DNA of 64,000 nucleotides from Viola odorata (GCA_963691705.1 OY829542.1:32040579-32104578), one strand, 5' to 3'. Positions 1-11,460 are shown, counted from the first letter of the stretch. Notes: generated by a model not told the origin, from the sequence alone. Numbers and translations are program-made.

Positions 1-108
1 ATGATGTGAAAATAAGTCTGTAGACTTCAAAAGACAAGGAATTTTCTCCCATGGGAGAAGAATAGGCTTGGGAATTATTACATGAAATATCCCTAAACTA
101 CCCTTCAC
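1..108. repeat. Partial C monomer at left edge
   Basis: These bases match the last 108 bp of the C monomer (compare 1420-1527), including the TTCTCCCATGGGAGAA palindrome. The trimer array therefore continues to the left of the window. Confidence 0.95.
14..27. repeat. Dyad AAGTCT-GT-AGACTT (representative)
   Basis: Six-base arms flank a two-base centre in C, B, D and F monomers. A monomers have GTAGACATC, which leaves only the GTCT/AGAC core, and A' monomers have AAGACTGTAGACTTC. Confidence 0.6.
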
Positions 109-197
109 TTAAGGCCTTGACCGCGGGCTTGAAGAGATTGGCTTGGAGAGCTAGCGCAAGGCCTCGGATTGCTTAGGCGCGGGGACTTCATTGGATG

Positions 198-581
198 CTA
201 GGGTTGGCACGCCTGGTGCGTCGTCGTCTTCATGGTTTGCGAGGACTTGGCGTGGCGTTCCTCATGGCTTGCCCGGCCTATCCGTGAGGTCTTCATGTGG
301 ATATGAGTGAGACCCCTCATGCTCGTATCATCTCCTCCCTCTTCAAATTGATTCGTCCTCGAATCTGCGCGCTCCATTCCTATGCGAATGTCACACATAG
401 TACCTACATAGGAGAGGTATGCATCAACACTATGGAAAAGGGTTGGAAAATAACGAAAAGGTAACTCAAAGCGATGTTGTGAAAATAAGTCTGTAGACAT
501 CAAAAGACAAAGAATTTTCCCCCATGGGCGAAGAGTAGGCTTGGGAATTATTACATGAAATAACCCTAAACTACCCTTCAC
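198..581 (-). pseudogene. Retroelement-like open frame of monomer A (representative)
   Basis: This frame of 127 codons starts at GTG directly after an in-frame TAA. It contains DSRTNQFEEGGDDT here, and RTNPFEEGGDDT in A copies outside the trimer array, at about residues 74-87. From recall, strings of the form RTNPFQEGG or RTNPFEEGG are common near the C-terminus of plant Ty3/gypsy polyproteins, next to the polypurine tract. No protease, reverse transcriptase or integrase motif is present, and the monomer is too short to hold one. Because 473 is not a multiple of three, the frame cannot continue between monomers. I read it as a non-coding remnant, kept open because all copies descend from recent amplification. 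The same frame recurs in every intact A copy. Confidence 0.45.
321..344 (-). other. LTR-edge-like site: 14-purine tract followed by TGATACGAGC (monomer A)
   Basis: Read on the minus strand, 344-331 is the all-purine run GAAGAGGGAGGAGA, followed at once by TGATACGAGC (330-321). Plant LTR retrotransposons place a polypurine tract directly before the 3' LTR, which begins with TG, and the end of the gag-pol frame often lies just upstream. Here the purine run encodes EEGGD, so the frame and the tract overlap. B has only the last nine purines uninterrupted, and C has the run broken by T. No matching primer-binding site or second LTR end was seen, so this remains an inference. Confidence 0.45.
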
Positions 582-1054
582 TTAAGGCCTTGACCGCGGG
601 CTTGAAGAGATTGGCTTGGAGAGCTAGCGCAAGGCCTCGGATGGCTTAGGCGCGGGGACTTCATGGGATGCTAGGGTTGGCACGCCTGGTGCGCGTATGT
701 CTTCATGCTTTGTGAGGACTTGGCGCGGGGTTCCTCATGGCGTGCGCGGCCTATCTGTGAGGTCTTCACGTGGATACAAGTGAGAGCCCTCATGCTCGTA
801 TCATCTCCTCCCTATTAAAATGGATTCGTCCTTGAATCTGCACACTTCATTCCTTTGCGAATGTCACACAGAGTACCTACATCGGAGAGATATGCATCAG
901 CACTATGGAAAAGGCTTGAAAAATAACTAAAAGGTAACTCAAAGCGATGATGTGAAAATAAGTCTGTAGACTTCAAAAGACAAGGAATTTTCCCCCATAG
1001 GCAAAGAGTAGGCTTGGGAATTATTACATGAAATAACCCTAAGCTACCCTTCAC
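582..1054. repeat. Reference monomer B
   Basis: Type B has CGCGTATGTC, CATGCTTTG, TCCCTATTAAAATGG, GATTCGTCCTTGAATC, CACACAGAG and AAAGGCTTGAAAAATAAC. The minus-strand frame is broken by two stop codons (TAA TAG) where A encodes Glu-Glu. Confidence 0.93.
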
Positions 1055-1066
1055 TTAAGGCCTTAA
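1055..1066. repeat. 12-bp palindrome TTAAGGCCTTAA at a monomer boundary
   Basis: This is fully self-complementary where the boundary ends TTAACC. Where the boundary reads TTGACC, only the 8-bp AAGGCCTT core remains. Almost every monomer has the core, so it makes a convenient phase marker. Confidence 0.75.
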
Positions 1067-1245
1067 CCGCGGGCTTGAAGAGATTGGCTTGGAGAGCTAG
1101 CGCAAGGCCTCGGATGGCTTAGGCGCGGGGACTTCATGGGATGCTAGGGTTGGCACGCCTGGTGCGCGCATGTCTTCATGGTTTACGAGGACTTGGCGCG
1201 GAGTTCCTCATGGCTTGCGCGACCTATCCGTGAGGTCTTCACGTG

Positions 1246-1275
1246 GATACGAGTGAGAGCCCTCATGCTCGTATC
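1246..1275. repeat. Hairpin-forming inverted repeat beside the LTR-like edge (representative, monomer C)
   Basis: GATACGAG at 1246-1253 pairs perfectly with CTCGTATC at 1268-1275. Inside them TGAG pairs with CTCA around an AGCC loop, leaving a two-base TG bulge, so twelve base pairs form in a 30-nt segment. It occurs in nearly every monomer. In A copies one arm reads GATATGAG, which still pairs in RNA through U-G. Subtype I B monomers have GATACAAG, which weakens the stem. Confidence 0.7.
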
Positions 1276-1295
1276 ATCTCCTCCATCTTAAAATG

Positions 1296-1311
1296 GATTC
1301 GTCCTCGAATC
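1296..1311. repeat. Short hairpin GATTCG-TCCT-CGAATC (representative)
   Basis: A perfect 6-bp stem closes a 4-nt loop. In D and F monomers the loop is TCAT but both arms are kept. In B monomers the right arm reads TGAATC, which shortens the stem to five pairs. Confidence 0.65.
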
Positions 1312-1462
1312 TGCGCGCTCCATTCCTTTGCGAATCTCACGCATAGTACCTACATCGGAGAGATATGCATCAGCACTATGGAAAAGGGTTGGAAAATAAC
1401 TAAAAGGTAAGTCAAAGCGATGATGTGAAAATAAGTCTGTAGACTTCAAAAGACAAGGAATT

Positions 1463-1478
1463 TTCTCCCATGGGAGAA
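1463..1478. repeat. 16-bp perfect palindrome centred on CCATGG (monomer C)
   Basis: TTCTCCCATGGGAGAA is fully self-complementary in C monomers (also at 44-59). Other types break it: A has CCCCCATGGGCGAA, B has CCCCCATGGGCAAA, D and E have CTCCCATGGGAAAA, and A' has CTCCCATGCGAGAA. Confidence 0.75.
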
Positions 1479-1527
1479 GAATAGGCTTGGGAATTATTAC
1501 ATGAAATATCCCTAAACTACCCTTCAC

Positions 1528-2946
1528 TTAAGGCCTTGACCGCGGGCTTGAAGAGATTGGCTTGGAGAGCTAGCGCAAGGCCTCGGATTGCTTAGGCGCG
1601 GGGACTTCATTGGATGCTAGGGTTGGCACGCCTGGTGCGTCGTCGTCTTCATGGTTTGCGAGGACTTGGCGTGGCGTTCCTCATGGCTTGCCCGGCCTAT
1701 CCGTGAGGTCTTCATGTGGATATGAGTGAGACCCCTCATGCTCGTATCATCTCCTCCCTCTTCAAATTGATTCGTCCTCGAATCTGCGCGCTCCATTCCT
1801 ATGCGAATGTCACACATAGTACCTACATAGGAGAGGTATGCATCAACACTATGGAAAAGGGTTGGAAAATAACGAAAAGGTAACTCAAAGCGATGTTGTG
1901 AAAATAAGTCTGTAGACATCAAAAGACAAAGAATTTTCCCCCATGGGCGAAGAGTAGGCTTGGGAATTATTACATGAAATAACCCTAAACTACCCTTCAC
2001 TTAAGGCCTTAACCGCGGGCTTGAAGAGATTGGCTTGGAGAGCTAGCGCAAGGCCTCGGATGGCTTAGGCGCGGGGACTTCATGGGATGCTAGGGTTGGC
2101 ACGCCTGGTGCGCGTATGTCTTCATGCTTTGTGAGGACTTGGCGCGGGGTTCCTCATGGCGTGCGCGGCCTATCTGTGAGGTCTTCACGTGGATACGAGT
2201 GAGAGCCCTCATGCTCGTATCATCTCCTCCCTATTAAAATGGATTCGTCCTTGAATCTGCACACTTCATTCCTTTGCGAATGTCACACAGAGTACCTACA
2301 TCGGAGAGATATGCATCAGCACTATGGAAAAGGCTTGAAAAATAACTAAAAGGTAACTCAAAGCGATGATGTGAAAATAAGTCTGTAGACTTCAAAAGAC
2401 AAGGAATTTTCCCCCATGGGCAAAGAGTAGGCTTGGGAATTATTACATGAAATAACCCTAAGCTACCCTTCACTTAAGGCCTTAACCGCGGGCTTGAAGA
2501 GATTGGCTTGGAGAGCTAGCGCAAGGCCTCGGATGGCTTAGGCGCGGGGACTTCATGGGATGCTAGGGTTGGCACGCCTGGTGCGCGCATGTCTTCATGG
2601 TTTACGAAGACTTGGCGCGGAGTTCCTCATGGCTTGCGCGACCTATCCGTGAGGTCTTCACGTGGATACGAGTGAGAGCCCTCATGCTCGTATCATCTCC
2701 TCCATCTTAAAATGGATTCGTCCTCGAATCTGCGCGCTCCATTCCTTTGCGAATCTCACGCATAGTACCTACATCGGAGAGATATGCATCAGCACTATGG
2801 AAAAGGGTTGGAAAATAACTAAAAGGTAAGTCAAAGCGATGATGTGAAAATAAGTCTGTAGACTTCAAAAGACAAGGAATTTTCTCCCATGGGAGAAGAA
2901 TAGGCTTGGGAATTATTACATGAAATATCCCTAAACTACCCTTCAC
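1528..2946. repeat. Trimer unit 2 (subtype II)
   Basis: Subtype II has GATACGAG and CCATGGGC in B, TTAACC at the A/B boundary, and TTTACGAAG in C. Confidence 0.93.
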
Positions 2947-4365
2947 TTAAGGCCTTGACCGCGGGCTTGAAGAGATTGGCTTGGAGAGCTAGCGCAAGGC
3001 CTCGGATTGCTTAGGCGCGGGGACTTCATTGGATGCTAGGGTTGGCACGCCTGGTGCGTCGTCGTCTTCATGGTTTGCGAGGACTTGGCGTGGCGTTCCT
3101 CATGGCTTGCCCGGCCTATCCGTGAGGTCTTCATGTGGATATGAGTGAGTCCCCTCATGCTCGTATCATCTCCTCCCTCTTCAAATTGATTCGTCCTCGA
3201 ATCTGCGCGCTCCATTCCTATGCGAATGTCACACATAGTACCTACATAGGAGAGGTATGCATCAACACTATGGAAAAGGGTTGGAAAATAACGAAAAGGT
3301 AACTCAAAGCGATGTTGTGAAAATAAGTCTGTAGACATCAAAAGACAAAGAATTTTCCCCCATGGGCGAAGAGTAGGCTTGGGAATTATTACATGAAATA
3401 ACCCTAAACTACCCTTCACTTAAGGCCTTGACCGCGGGCTTGAAGAGATTGGCTTGGAGAGCTAGCGCAAGGCCTCGGATGGCTTAGGCGCGGGGACTTC
3501 ATGGGATGCTAGGGTTGGCACGCCTGGTGCGCGTATGTCTTCATGCTTTGTGAGGACTTGGCGCGGGGTTCCTCATGGCGTGCGCGGCCTATCTGTGAGG
3601 TCTTCACGTGGATACAAGTGAGAGCCCTCATGCTCGTATCATCTCCTCCCTATTAAAATGGATTCGTCCTTGAATCTGCACACTTCATTCCTTTGCGAAT
3701 GTCACACAGAGTACCTACATCGGAGAGATATGCATCAGCACTATGGAAAAGGCTTGAAAAATAACTAAAAGGTAACTCAAAGCGATGATGTGAAAATAAG
3801 TCTGTAGACTTCAAAAGACAAGGAATTTTCCCCCATAGGCAAAGAGTAGGCTTGGGAATTATTACATGAAATAACCCTAAGCTACCCTTCACTTAAGGCC
3901 TTAACCGCGGGCTTGAAGAGATTGGCTTGGAGAGCTAGCGCAAGGCCTCGGATGGCTTAGGCGCGGGGACTTCATGGGATGCTAGGGTTGGCACGCCTGG
4001 TGCGCGCATGTCTTCATGGTTTACGAGGACTTGGCGCGGAGTTCCTCATGGCTTGCGCGACCTATCCGTGAGGTCTTCACGTGGATACGAGTGAGAGCCC
4101 TCATGCTCGTATCATCTCCTCCATCTTAAAATGGATTCGTCCTCGAATCTGCGCGCTCCATTCCTTTGCGAATCTCACGCATAGTACCTACATCGGAGAG
4201 ATATGCATCAGCACTATGGAAAAGGGTTGGAAAATAACTAAAAGGTAAGTCAAAGCGATGATGTGAAAATAAGTCTGTAGACTTCAAAAGACAAGGAATT
4301 TTCTCCCATGGGAGAAGAATAGGCTTGGGAATTATTACATGAAATATCCCTAAACTACCCTTCAC
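2947..4365. repeat. Trimer unit 3 (subtype I)
   Basis: It carries the four subtype I markers. The A monomer also has GAGTGAGTCCC near 3145, a variant seen again only near 25850 and 59600. Confidence 0.93.
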
Positions 4366-5784
4366 TTAAGGCCTTGACCGCGGGCTTGAAGAGATTGGCT
4401 TGGAGAGCTAGCGCAAGGCCTCGGATTGCTTAGGCGCGGGGACTTCATTGGATGCTAGGGTTGGCACGCCTGGTGCGTCGTCGTCTTCATGGTTTGCGAG
4501 GACTTGGCGTGGCGTTCCTCATGGCTTGCCCGGCCTATCCGTGAGGTCTTCATGTGGATATGAGTGAGACCCCTCATGCTCGTATCATCTCCTCCCTCTT
4601 CAAATTGATTCGTCCTCGAATCTGCGCGCTCCATTCCTATGCGAATGTCACACATAGTACCTACATAGGAGAGGTATGCATCAACACTATGGAAAAGGGT
4701 TGGAAAATAACGAAAAGGTAACTCAAAGCGATGTTGTGAAAATAAGTCTGTAGACATCAAAAGACAAAGAATTTTCCCCCATGGGCGAAGAGTAGGCTTG
4801 GGAATTATTACATGAAATAACCCTAAACTACCCTTCACTTAAGGCCTTAACCGCGGGCTTGAAGAGATTGGCTTGGAGAGCTAGCGCAAGGCCTCGGATG
4901 GCTTAGGCGCGGGGACTTCATGGGATGCTAGGGTTGGCACGCCTGGTGCGCGTATGTCTTCATGCTTTGTGAGGACTTGGCGCGGGGTTCCTCATGGCGT
5001 GCGCGGCCTATCTGTGAGGTCTTCACGTGGATACGAGTGAGAGCCCTCATGCTCGTATCATCTCCTCCCTATTAAAATGGATTCGTCCTTGAATCTGCAC
5101 ACTTCATTCCTTTGCGAATGTCACACAGAGTACCTACATCGGAGAGATATGCATCAGCACTATGGAAAAGGCTTGAAAAATAACTAAAAGGTAACTCAAA
5201 GCGATGATGTGAAAATAAGTCTGTAGACTTCAAAAGACAAGGAATTTTCCCCCATGGGCAAAGAGTAGGCTTGGGAATTATTACATGAAATAACCCTAAG
5301 CTACCCTTCACTTAAGGCCTTAACCGCGGGCTTGAAGAGATTGGCTTGGAGAGCTAGCGCAAGGCCTCGGATGGCTTAGGCGCGGGGACTTCATGGGATG
5401 CTAGGGTTGGCACGCCTGGTGCGCGCATGTCTTCATGGTTTACGAAGACTTGGCGCGGAGTTCCTCATGGCTTGCGCGACCTATCCGTGAGGTCTTCACG
5501 TGGATACGAGTGAGAGCCCTCATGCTCGTATCATCTCCTCCATCTTAAAATGGATTCGTCCTCGAATCTGCGCGCTCCATTCCTTTGCGAATCTCACGCA
5601 TAGTACCTACATCGGAGAGATATGCATCAGCACTATGGAAAAGGGTTTGAAAATAACTAAAAGGTAAGTCAAAGCGATGATGTGAAAATAAGTCTGTAGA
5701 CTTCAAAAGACAAGGAATTTTCTCCCATGGGAGAAGAATAGGCTTGGGAATTATTACATGAAATATCCCTAAACTACCCTTCAC
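4366..5784. repeat. Trimer unit 4 (subtype II)
   Basis: It has the subtype II markers plus a private GGGTTTGAAAAT near 5643 in the C monomer. Confidence 0.93.
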
Positions 5785-7203
5785 TTAAGGCCTTGACCGC
5801 GGGCTTGAAGAGATTGGCTTGGAGAGCTAGCGCAAGGCCTCGGATTGCTTAGGCGCGGGGACTTCATTGGATGCTAGGGTTGGCACGCCTGGTGCGTCGT
5901 CGTCTTCATGGTTTGCGAGGACTTGGCGTGGCGTTCCTCATGGCTTGCCCGGCCTATCCGTGAGGTCTTCATGTGGATATGAGTGAGACCCCTCATGCTC
6001 GTATCATCTCCTCCCTCTTCAAATTGATTCGTCCTCGAATCTGCGCGCTCCATTCCTATGCGAATGTCACACATAGTACCTACATAGGAGAGGTATGCAT
6101 CAACACTATGGAAAAGGGTTGGAAAATAACGAAAAGGTAACTCAAAGCGATGTTGTGAAAATAAGTCTGTAGACATCAAAAGACAAAGAATTTTCCCCCA
6201 TGGGCGAAGAGTAGGCTTGGGAATTATTACATGAAATAACCCTAAACTACCCTTCACTTAAGGCCTTAACCGCGGGCTTGAAGAGATTGGCTTGGAGAGC
6301 TAGCGCAAGGCCTCGGATGGCTTAGGCGCGGGGACTTCATGGGATGCTAGGGTTGGCACGCCTGGTGCGCGTATGTCTTCATGCTTTGTGAGGACTTGGC
6401 GCGGGGTTCCTCATGGCGTGCGCGGCCTATCTGTGAGGTCTTCACGTGGATACGAGTGAGAGCCCTCATGCTCGTATCATCTCCTCCCTATTAAAATGGA
6501 TTCGTCCTTGAATCTGCACACTTCATTCCTTTGCGAATGTCACACAGAGTACCTACATCGGAGAGATATGCATCAGCACTATGGAAAAGGCTTGAAAAAT
6601 AACTAAAAGGTAACTCAAAGCGATGATGTGAAAATAAGTCTGTAGACTTCAAAAGACAAGGAATTTTCCCCCATGGGCAAAGAGTAGGCTTGGGAATTAT
6701 TACATGAAATAACCCTAAGCTACCCTTCACTTAAGGCCTTAACCGCGGGCTTGAAGAGATTGGCTTGGAGAGCTAGCGCAAGGCCTCGGATGGCTTAGGC
6801 GCGGGGACTTCATGGGATGCTAGGGTTGGCACGCCTGGTGCGCGCATGTCTTCATGGTTTACGAAGACTTGGCGCGGAGTTCCTCATGGCTTGCGCGACC
6901 TATCCGTGAGGTCTTCACGTGGATACGAGTGAGAGCCCTCATGCTCGTATCATCTCCTCCATCTTAAAATGGATTCGTCCTCGAATCTGCGCGCTCCATT
7001 CCTTTGCGAATCTCACGCATAGTACCTACATCGGAGAGATATGCATCAGCACTATGGAAAAGGGTTGGAAAATAACTAAAAGGTAAGTCAAAGCGATGAT
7101 GTGAAAATAAGTCTGTAGACTTCAAAAGACAAGGAATTTTCTCCCATGGGAGAAGAATAGGCTTGGGAATTATTACATGAAATATCCCTAAACTACCCTT
7201 CAC
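5785..7203. repeat. Trimer unit 5 (subtype II)
   Basis: It has the subtype II markers and no private change that I noticed. It can serve as a reference unit. Confidence 0.93.
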
Positions 7204-8622
7204 TTAAGGCCTTGACCGCGGGCTTGAAGAGATTGGCTTGGAGAGCTAGCGCAAGGCCTCGGATTGCTTAGGCGCGGGGACTTCATTGGATGCTAGGGTT
7301 GGCACGCCTGGTGCGTCGTCGTCTTCATGGTTTGCGAGGACTTGGCGTGGCGTTCCTCATGGCTTGCCCGGCCTATCCGTGAGGTCTTCATGTGGATATG
7401 AGTGAGACCCCTCATGCTCGTATCATCTCCTCCCTCTTCAAATTGATTCGTCCTCGAATCTGCGCGCTCCATTCCTATGCGAATGTCACACATAGTACCT
7501 ACATAGGAGAGGTATGCATCAACACTATGGAAAAGGGTTGGAAAATAACGAAAAGGTAACTCAAAGCGATGTTGTGAAAATAAGTCTGTAGACATCAAAA
7601 GACAAAGAATTTTCCCCCATGGGCGAAGAGTAGGCTTGGGAATTATTACATGAAATAACCCTAAACTACCCTTCACTTAAGGCCTTAACCGCGGGCTTGA
7701 AGAGATTGGCTTGGAGAGCTAGCGCAAGGCCTCGGATGGCTTAGGCGCGGGGACTTCATGGGATGCTAGGGTTGGCACGCCTGGTGCGCGTATGTCTTCA
7801 TGCTTTGTGAGGACTTGGCGCGGGGTTCCTCATGGCGTGCGCGGCCTATCTGTGAGGTCTTCACGTGGATACGAGTGAGAGCCCTCATGCTCGTATCATC
7901 TCCTCCCTATTAAAATGGATTCGTCCTTGAATCTGCACACTTCATTCCTTTGCGAATGTCACACAGAGTACCTACATCGGAGAGATATGCATCAGCACTA
8001 TGGAAAAGGCTTGAAAAATAACTAAAAGGTAACTCAAAGCGATGATGTGAAAATAAGTCTGTAGACTTCAAAAGACAAGGAATTTTCCCCCATGGGCAAA
8101 GAGTAGGCTTGGGAATTATTACATGAAATAACCCTAAGCTACCCTTCACTTAAGGCCTTAACCGCGGGCTTGAAGAGATTGGCTTGGAGAGCTAGCGCAA
8201 GGCCTCGGATGGCTTAGGCGCGGGGACTTCATGGGATGCTAGGGTTGGCACGCCTGGTGCGCGCATGTCTTCATGGTTTACGAAGACTTGGCGCGGAGTT
8301 CCTCATGGCTTGCGCGACCTATCCGTGAGGTCTTCACGTGGATACGAGTGAGAGCCCTCATGCTCGTATCATCTCCTCCATCTTAAAATGGATTCGTCCT
8401 CGAATCTGCGCGCTCCATTCCTTTGCGAATCTCACGCATAGTACCTACATCGGAGAGATATGCATCAGCACTATGGAAAAGGGTTGGAAAATAACTAAAA
8501 GGTAAGTCAAAGCGATGATGTGAAAATAAGTCTGTAGACTTCAAAAGACAAGGAATTTTCTCCCATGGGAGAAGAATAGGCTTGGGAATTATTACATGAA
8601 ATATCCCTAAACTACCCTTCAC
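7204..8622. repeat. Trimer unit 6 (subtype II)
   Basis: It has the subtype II markers and looks the same as unit 5 wherever I compared them. Confidence 0.93.
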
Positions 8623-10041
8623 TTAAGGCCTTGACCGCGGGCTTGAAGAGATTGGCTTGGAGAGCTAGCGCAAGGCCTCGGATTGCTTAGGCGCGGGGAC
8701 TTCATTGGATGCTAGGGTTGGCACGCCTGGTGCGTCGTCGTCTTCATGGTTTGCGAGGACTTGGCGTGGCGTTCCTCATGGCTTGCCCGGCCTATCCGTG
8801 AGGTCTTCATGTGGATATGAGTGAGACCCCTCATGCTCGTATCATCTCCTCCCTCTTCAAATTGATTCGTCCTCGAATCTGCGCGCTCCATTCCTATGCG
8901 AATGTCACACATAGTACCTACATAGGAGAGGTATGCATCAACACTATGGAAAAGGGTTGGAAAATAACGAAAAGGTAACTCAAAGCGATGTTGTGAAAAT
9001 AAGTCTGTAGACATCAAAAGACAAAGAATTTTCCCCCATGGGCGAAGAGTAGGCTTGGGAATTATTACATGAAATAACCCTAAACTACCCTTCACTTAAG
9101 GCCTTAACCGCGGGCTTGAAGAGATTGGCTTGGAGAGCTAGCGCAAGGCCTCGGATGGCTTAGGCGCGGGGACTTCATGGGATGCTAGGGTTGGCACGCC
9201 TGGTGCGCGTATGTCTTCATGCTTTGTGAGGACTTGGCGCGGGGTTCCTCATGGCGTGCGCGGCCTATCTGTGAGGTCTTCACGTGGATACGAGTGAGAG
9301 CCCTCATGCTCGTATCATCTCCTCCCTATTAAAATGGATTCGTCCTTGAATCTGCACACTTCATTCCTTTGCGAATGTCACACAGAGTACCTACATCGGA
9401 GAGATATGCATCAGCACTATGGAAAAGGCTTGAAAAATAACTAAAAGGTAACTCAAAGCGATGATGTGAAAATAAGTCTGTAGACTTCAAAAGACAAGGA
9501 ATTTTCCTCCATGGGCAAAGAGTAGGCTTGGGAATTATTACATGAAATAACCCTAAGCTACCCTTCACTTAAGGCCTTAACCGCGGGCTTGAAGAGATTG
9601 GCTTGGAGAGCTAGCGCAAGGCCTCGGATGGCTTATGCGCGGGGACTTCATGGGATGCTAGGGTTGGCACGCCTGGTGCGCGCATGTCTTCATGGTTTAC
9701 GAAGACTTGGCGCGGAGTTCCTCATGGCTTGCGCGACCTATCCGTGAGGTCTTCACGTGGATACGAGTGAGAGCCCTCATGCTCGTATCATCTCCTCCAT
9801 CTTAAAATGGATTCGTCCTCGAATCTGCGCGCTCCATTCCTTTGCGAATCTCACGCATAGTACCTACATCGGAGAGATATGCATCAGCACTATGGAAAAG
9901 GGTTGGAAAATAACTAAAAGGTAAGTCAAAGCGATGATGTGAAAATAAGTCTGTAGACTTCAAAAGACAAGGAATTTTCTCCCATGGGAGAAGAATAGGC
10001 TTGGGAATTATTACATGAAATATCCCTAAACTACCCTTCAC
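8623..10041. repeat. Trimer unit 7 (subtype II)
   Basis: It has the subtype II markers with private changes TTTTCCTCCATGG near 9505 in B and GGCTTATGCGC near 9635 in C. Confidence 0.93.
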
Positions 10042-11460
10042 TTAAGGCCTTGACCGCGGGCTTGAAGAGATTGGCTTGGAGAGCTAGCGCAAGGCCTCGG
10101 ATTGCTTAGGCGCGGGGACTTCATTGGATGCTAGGGTTGGCACGCCTGGTGCGTCGTCGTCTTCATGGTTTGCGAGGACTTGGCGTGGCGTTCCTCATGG
10201 CTTGCCCGGCCTATCCGTGAGGTCTTCATGTGGATATGAGTGAGACCCCTCATGCTCGTATCATCTCCTCCCTCTTCAAATTGATTCGTCCTCGAATCTG
10301 CGCGCTCCATTCCTATGCGAATGTCACACATAGTACCTACATAGGAGAGGTATGCATCAACACTATGGAAAAGGGTTGGAAAATAACGAAAAGGTAACTC
10401 AAAGCGATGTTGTGAAAATAAGTCTGTAGACATCAAAAGACAAAGAATTTTCCCCCATGGGCGAAGAGTAGGCTTGGGAATTATTACATGAAATAACCCT
10501 AAACTACCCTTCACTTAAGGCCTTGACCGCGGGCTTGAAGAGATTGGCTTGGAGAGCTAGCGCAAGGCCTCGGATGGCTTAGGCGCGGGGACTTCATGGG
10601 ATGCTAGGGTTGGCACGCCTGGTGCGCGTATGTCTTCATGCTTTGTGAGGACTTGGCGCGGGGTTCCTCATGGCGTGCGCGGCCTATCTGTGAGGTCTTC
10701 ACGTGGATACAAGTGAGAGCCCTCATGCTCGTATCATCTCCTCCCTATTAAAATGGATTCGTCCTTGAATCTGCACACTTCATTCCTTTGCGAATGTCAC
10801 ACAGAGTACCTACATCGGAGAGATATGCATCAGCACTATGGAAAAGGCTTGAAAAATAACTAAAAGGTAACTCAAAGCGATGATGTGAAAATAAGTCTGT
10901 AGACTTCAAAAGACAAGGAATTTTCCCCCATAGGCAAAGAGTAGGCTTGGGAATTATTACATGAAATAACCCTAAGCTACCCTTCACTTAAGGCCTTAAC
11001 CGCGGGCTTGAAGAGATTGGCTTGGAGAGCTAGCGCAAGGCCTCGGATGGCTTAGGCGCGGGGACTTCATGGGATGCTAGGGTTGGCACGCCTGGTGCGC
11101 GCATGTCTTCATGGTTTACGAGGACTTGGCGCGGAGTTCCTCATGGCTTGCGCGACCTATCCGTGAGGTCTTCACGTGGATACGAGTGAGAGCCCTCATG
11201 CTCGTATCATCTCCTCCATCTTAAAATGGATTCGTCCTCGAATCTGCGCGCTCCATTCCTTTGCGAATCTCACGCATAGTACCTACATCGGAGAGATATG
11301 CATCAGCACTATGGAAAAGGGTTGGAAAATAACTAAAAGGTAAGTCAAAGCGATGATGTGAAAATAAGTCTGTAGACTTCAAAAGACAAGGAATTTTCTC
11401 CCATGGGAGAAGAATAGGCTTGGGAATTATTACATGAAATATCCCTAAACTACCCTTCAC
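10042..11460. repeat. Trimer unit 8 (subtype I)
   Basis: All four subtype I markers are present. Units 8, 9 and 10 repeat the I-II-I order of units 1, 2 and 3 at an offset of 9,933 bp (7 x 1,419). Confidence 0.93.

Larger units (their letters stand above)
109..581. repeat. Reference monomer A
   Basis: Type A is recognised by the GTCGTCGTC run, GCCCGGCC, GATATGAG in place of GATACGAG, CTCCCTCTTCAAA, TACATAGGAGAGG and GTAGACATC. It is the only type in the trimer whose minus-strand frame reads through the EEGGDD segment, and it has the longest purine tract. It therefore seems closest to the ancestral retroelement-like sequence. Confidence 0.93.
109..1527. repeat. Trimer unit 1 (subtype I)
   Basis: Subtype I has GATACAAG instead of GATACGAG in B, CCATAGGC instead of CCATGGGC in B, TTGACC after the first A boundary, and TTTACGAGG in C. 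Units 1, 3, 8 and 10 share all four. Confidence 0.93.
1055..1527. repeat. Reference monomer C
   Basis: Type C has GTTTACGAGG or GTTTACGAAG, GGAGTTCC, GCGACCTATC, TCCATCTTAAAATGG, AATCTCACGCATAG, GGTAAGTC and a perfect 16-bp palindrome at 1463-1478. One stop codon (TAA) interrupts the minus-strand frame at the Glu-Glu position. Confidence 0.93.

Noticed and set aside
61..110. CCCTAAA as plant telomere repeat
   Set aside because: A single CCCTAAA occurs per monomer in CCCTAAACTACCC, it is not in tandem, and B and F monomers read CCCTAAGC instead.
221..230. GTCGTCGTC microsatellite in A monomers
   Set aside because: Only three triplets, the same length in nearly all A copies and interrupted in A'. 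It is not an expanding microsatellite.
228..272. 32-bp internal subrepeat (CTTCATGGTTTGC and CCTCATGGCTTGC)
   Set aside because: Two similar 13-mers 32 bp apart are too short and do not extend to a regular subperiod, so there is no support for the monomer being built from smaller repeats.
198..581. Complete LTR retrotransposon inside the array
   Set aside because: No reverse transcriptase, integrase or protease motif, no tRNA-type primer-binding site such as TGGTATCAGAG, and no second LTR edge were seen. Only a 3'-end-like footprint is present.
1239..1250. CACGTG (G-box) as a promoter element
   Set aside because: The hexamer is in most monomers (TTCACGTGG), but no TATA box or start site is linked to it and A monomers have TCATGTGG. 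Chance occurrence carried by amplification is enough.
1280..1320. CENP-B box-like motif for a centromeric role
   Set aside because: TTCG occurs in GATTCGTCC and TCCTCGAATC, but the spaced A and CGGG positions of the box do not follow on either strand. Centromere function cannot be claimed.
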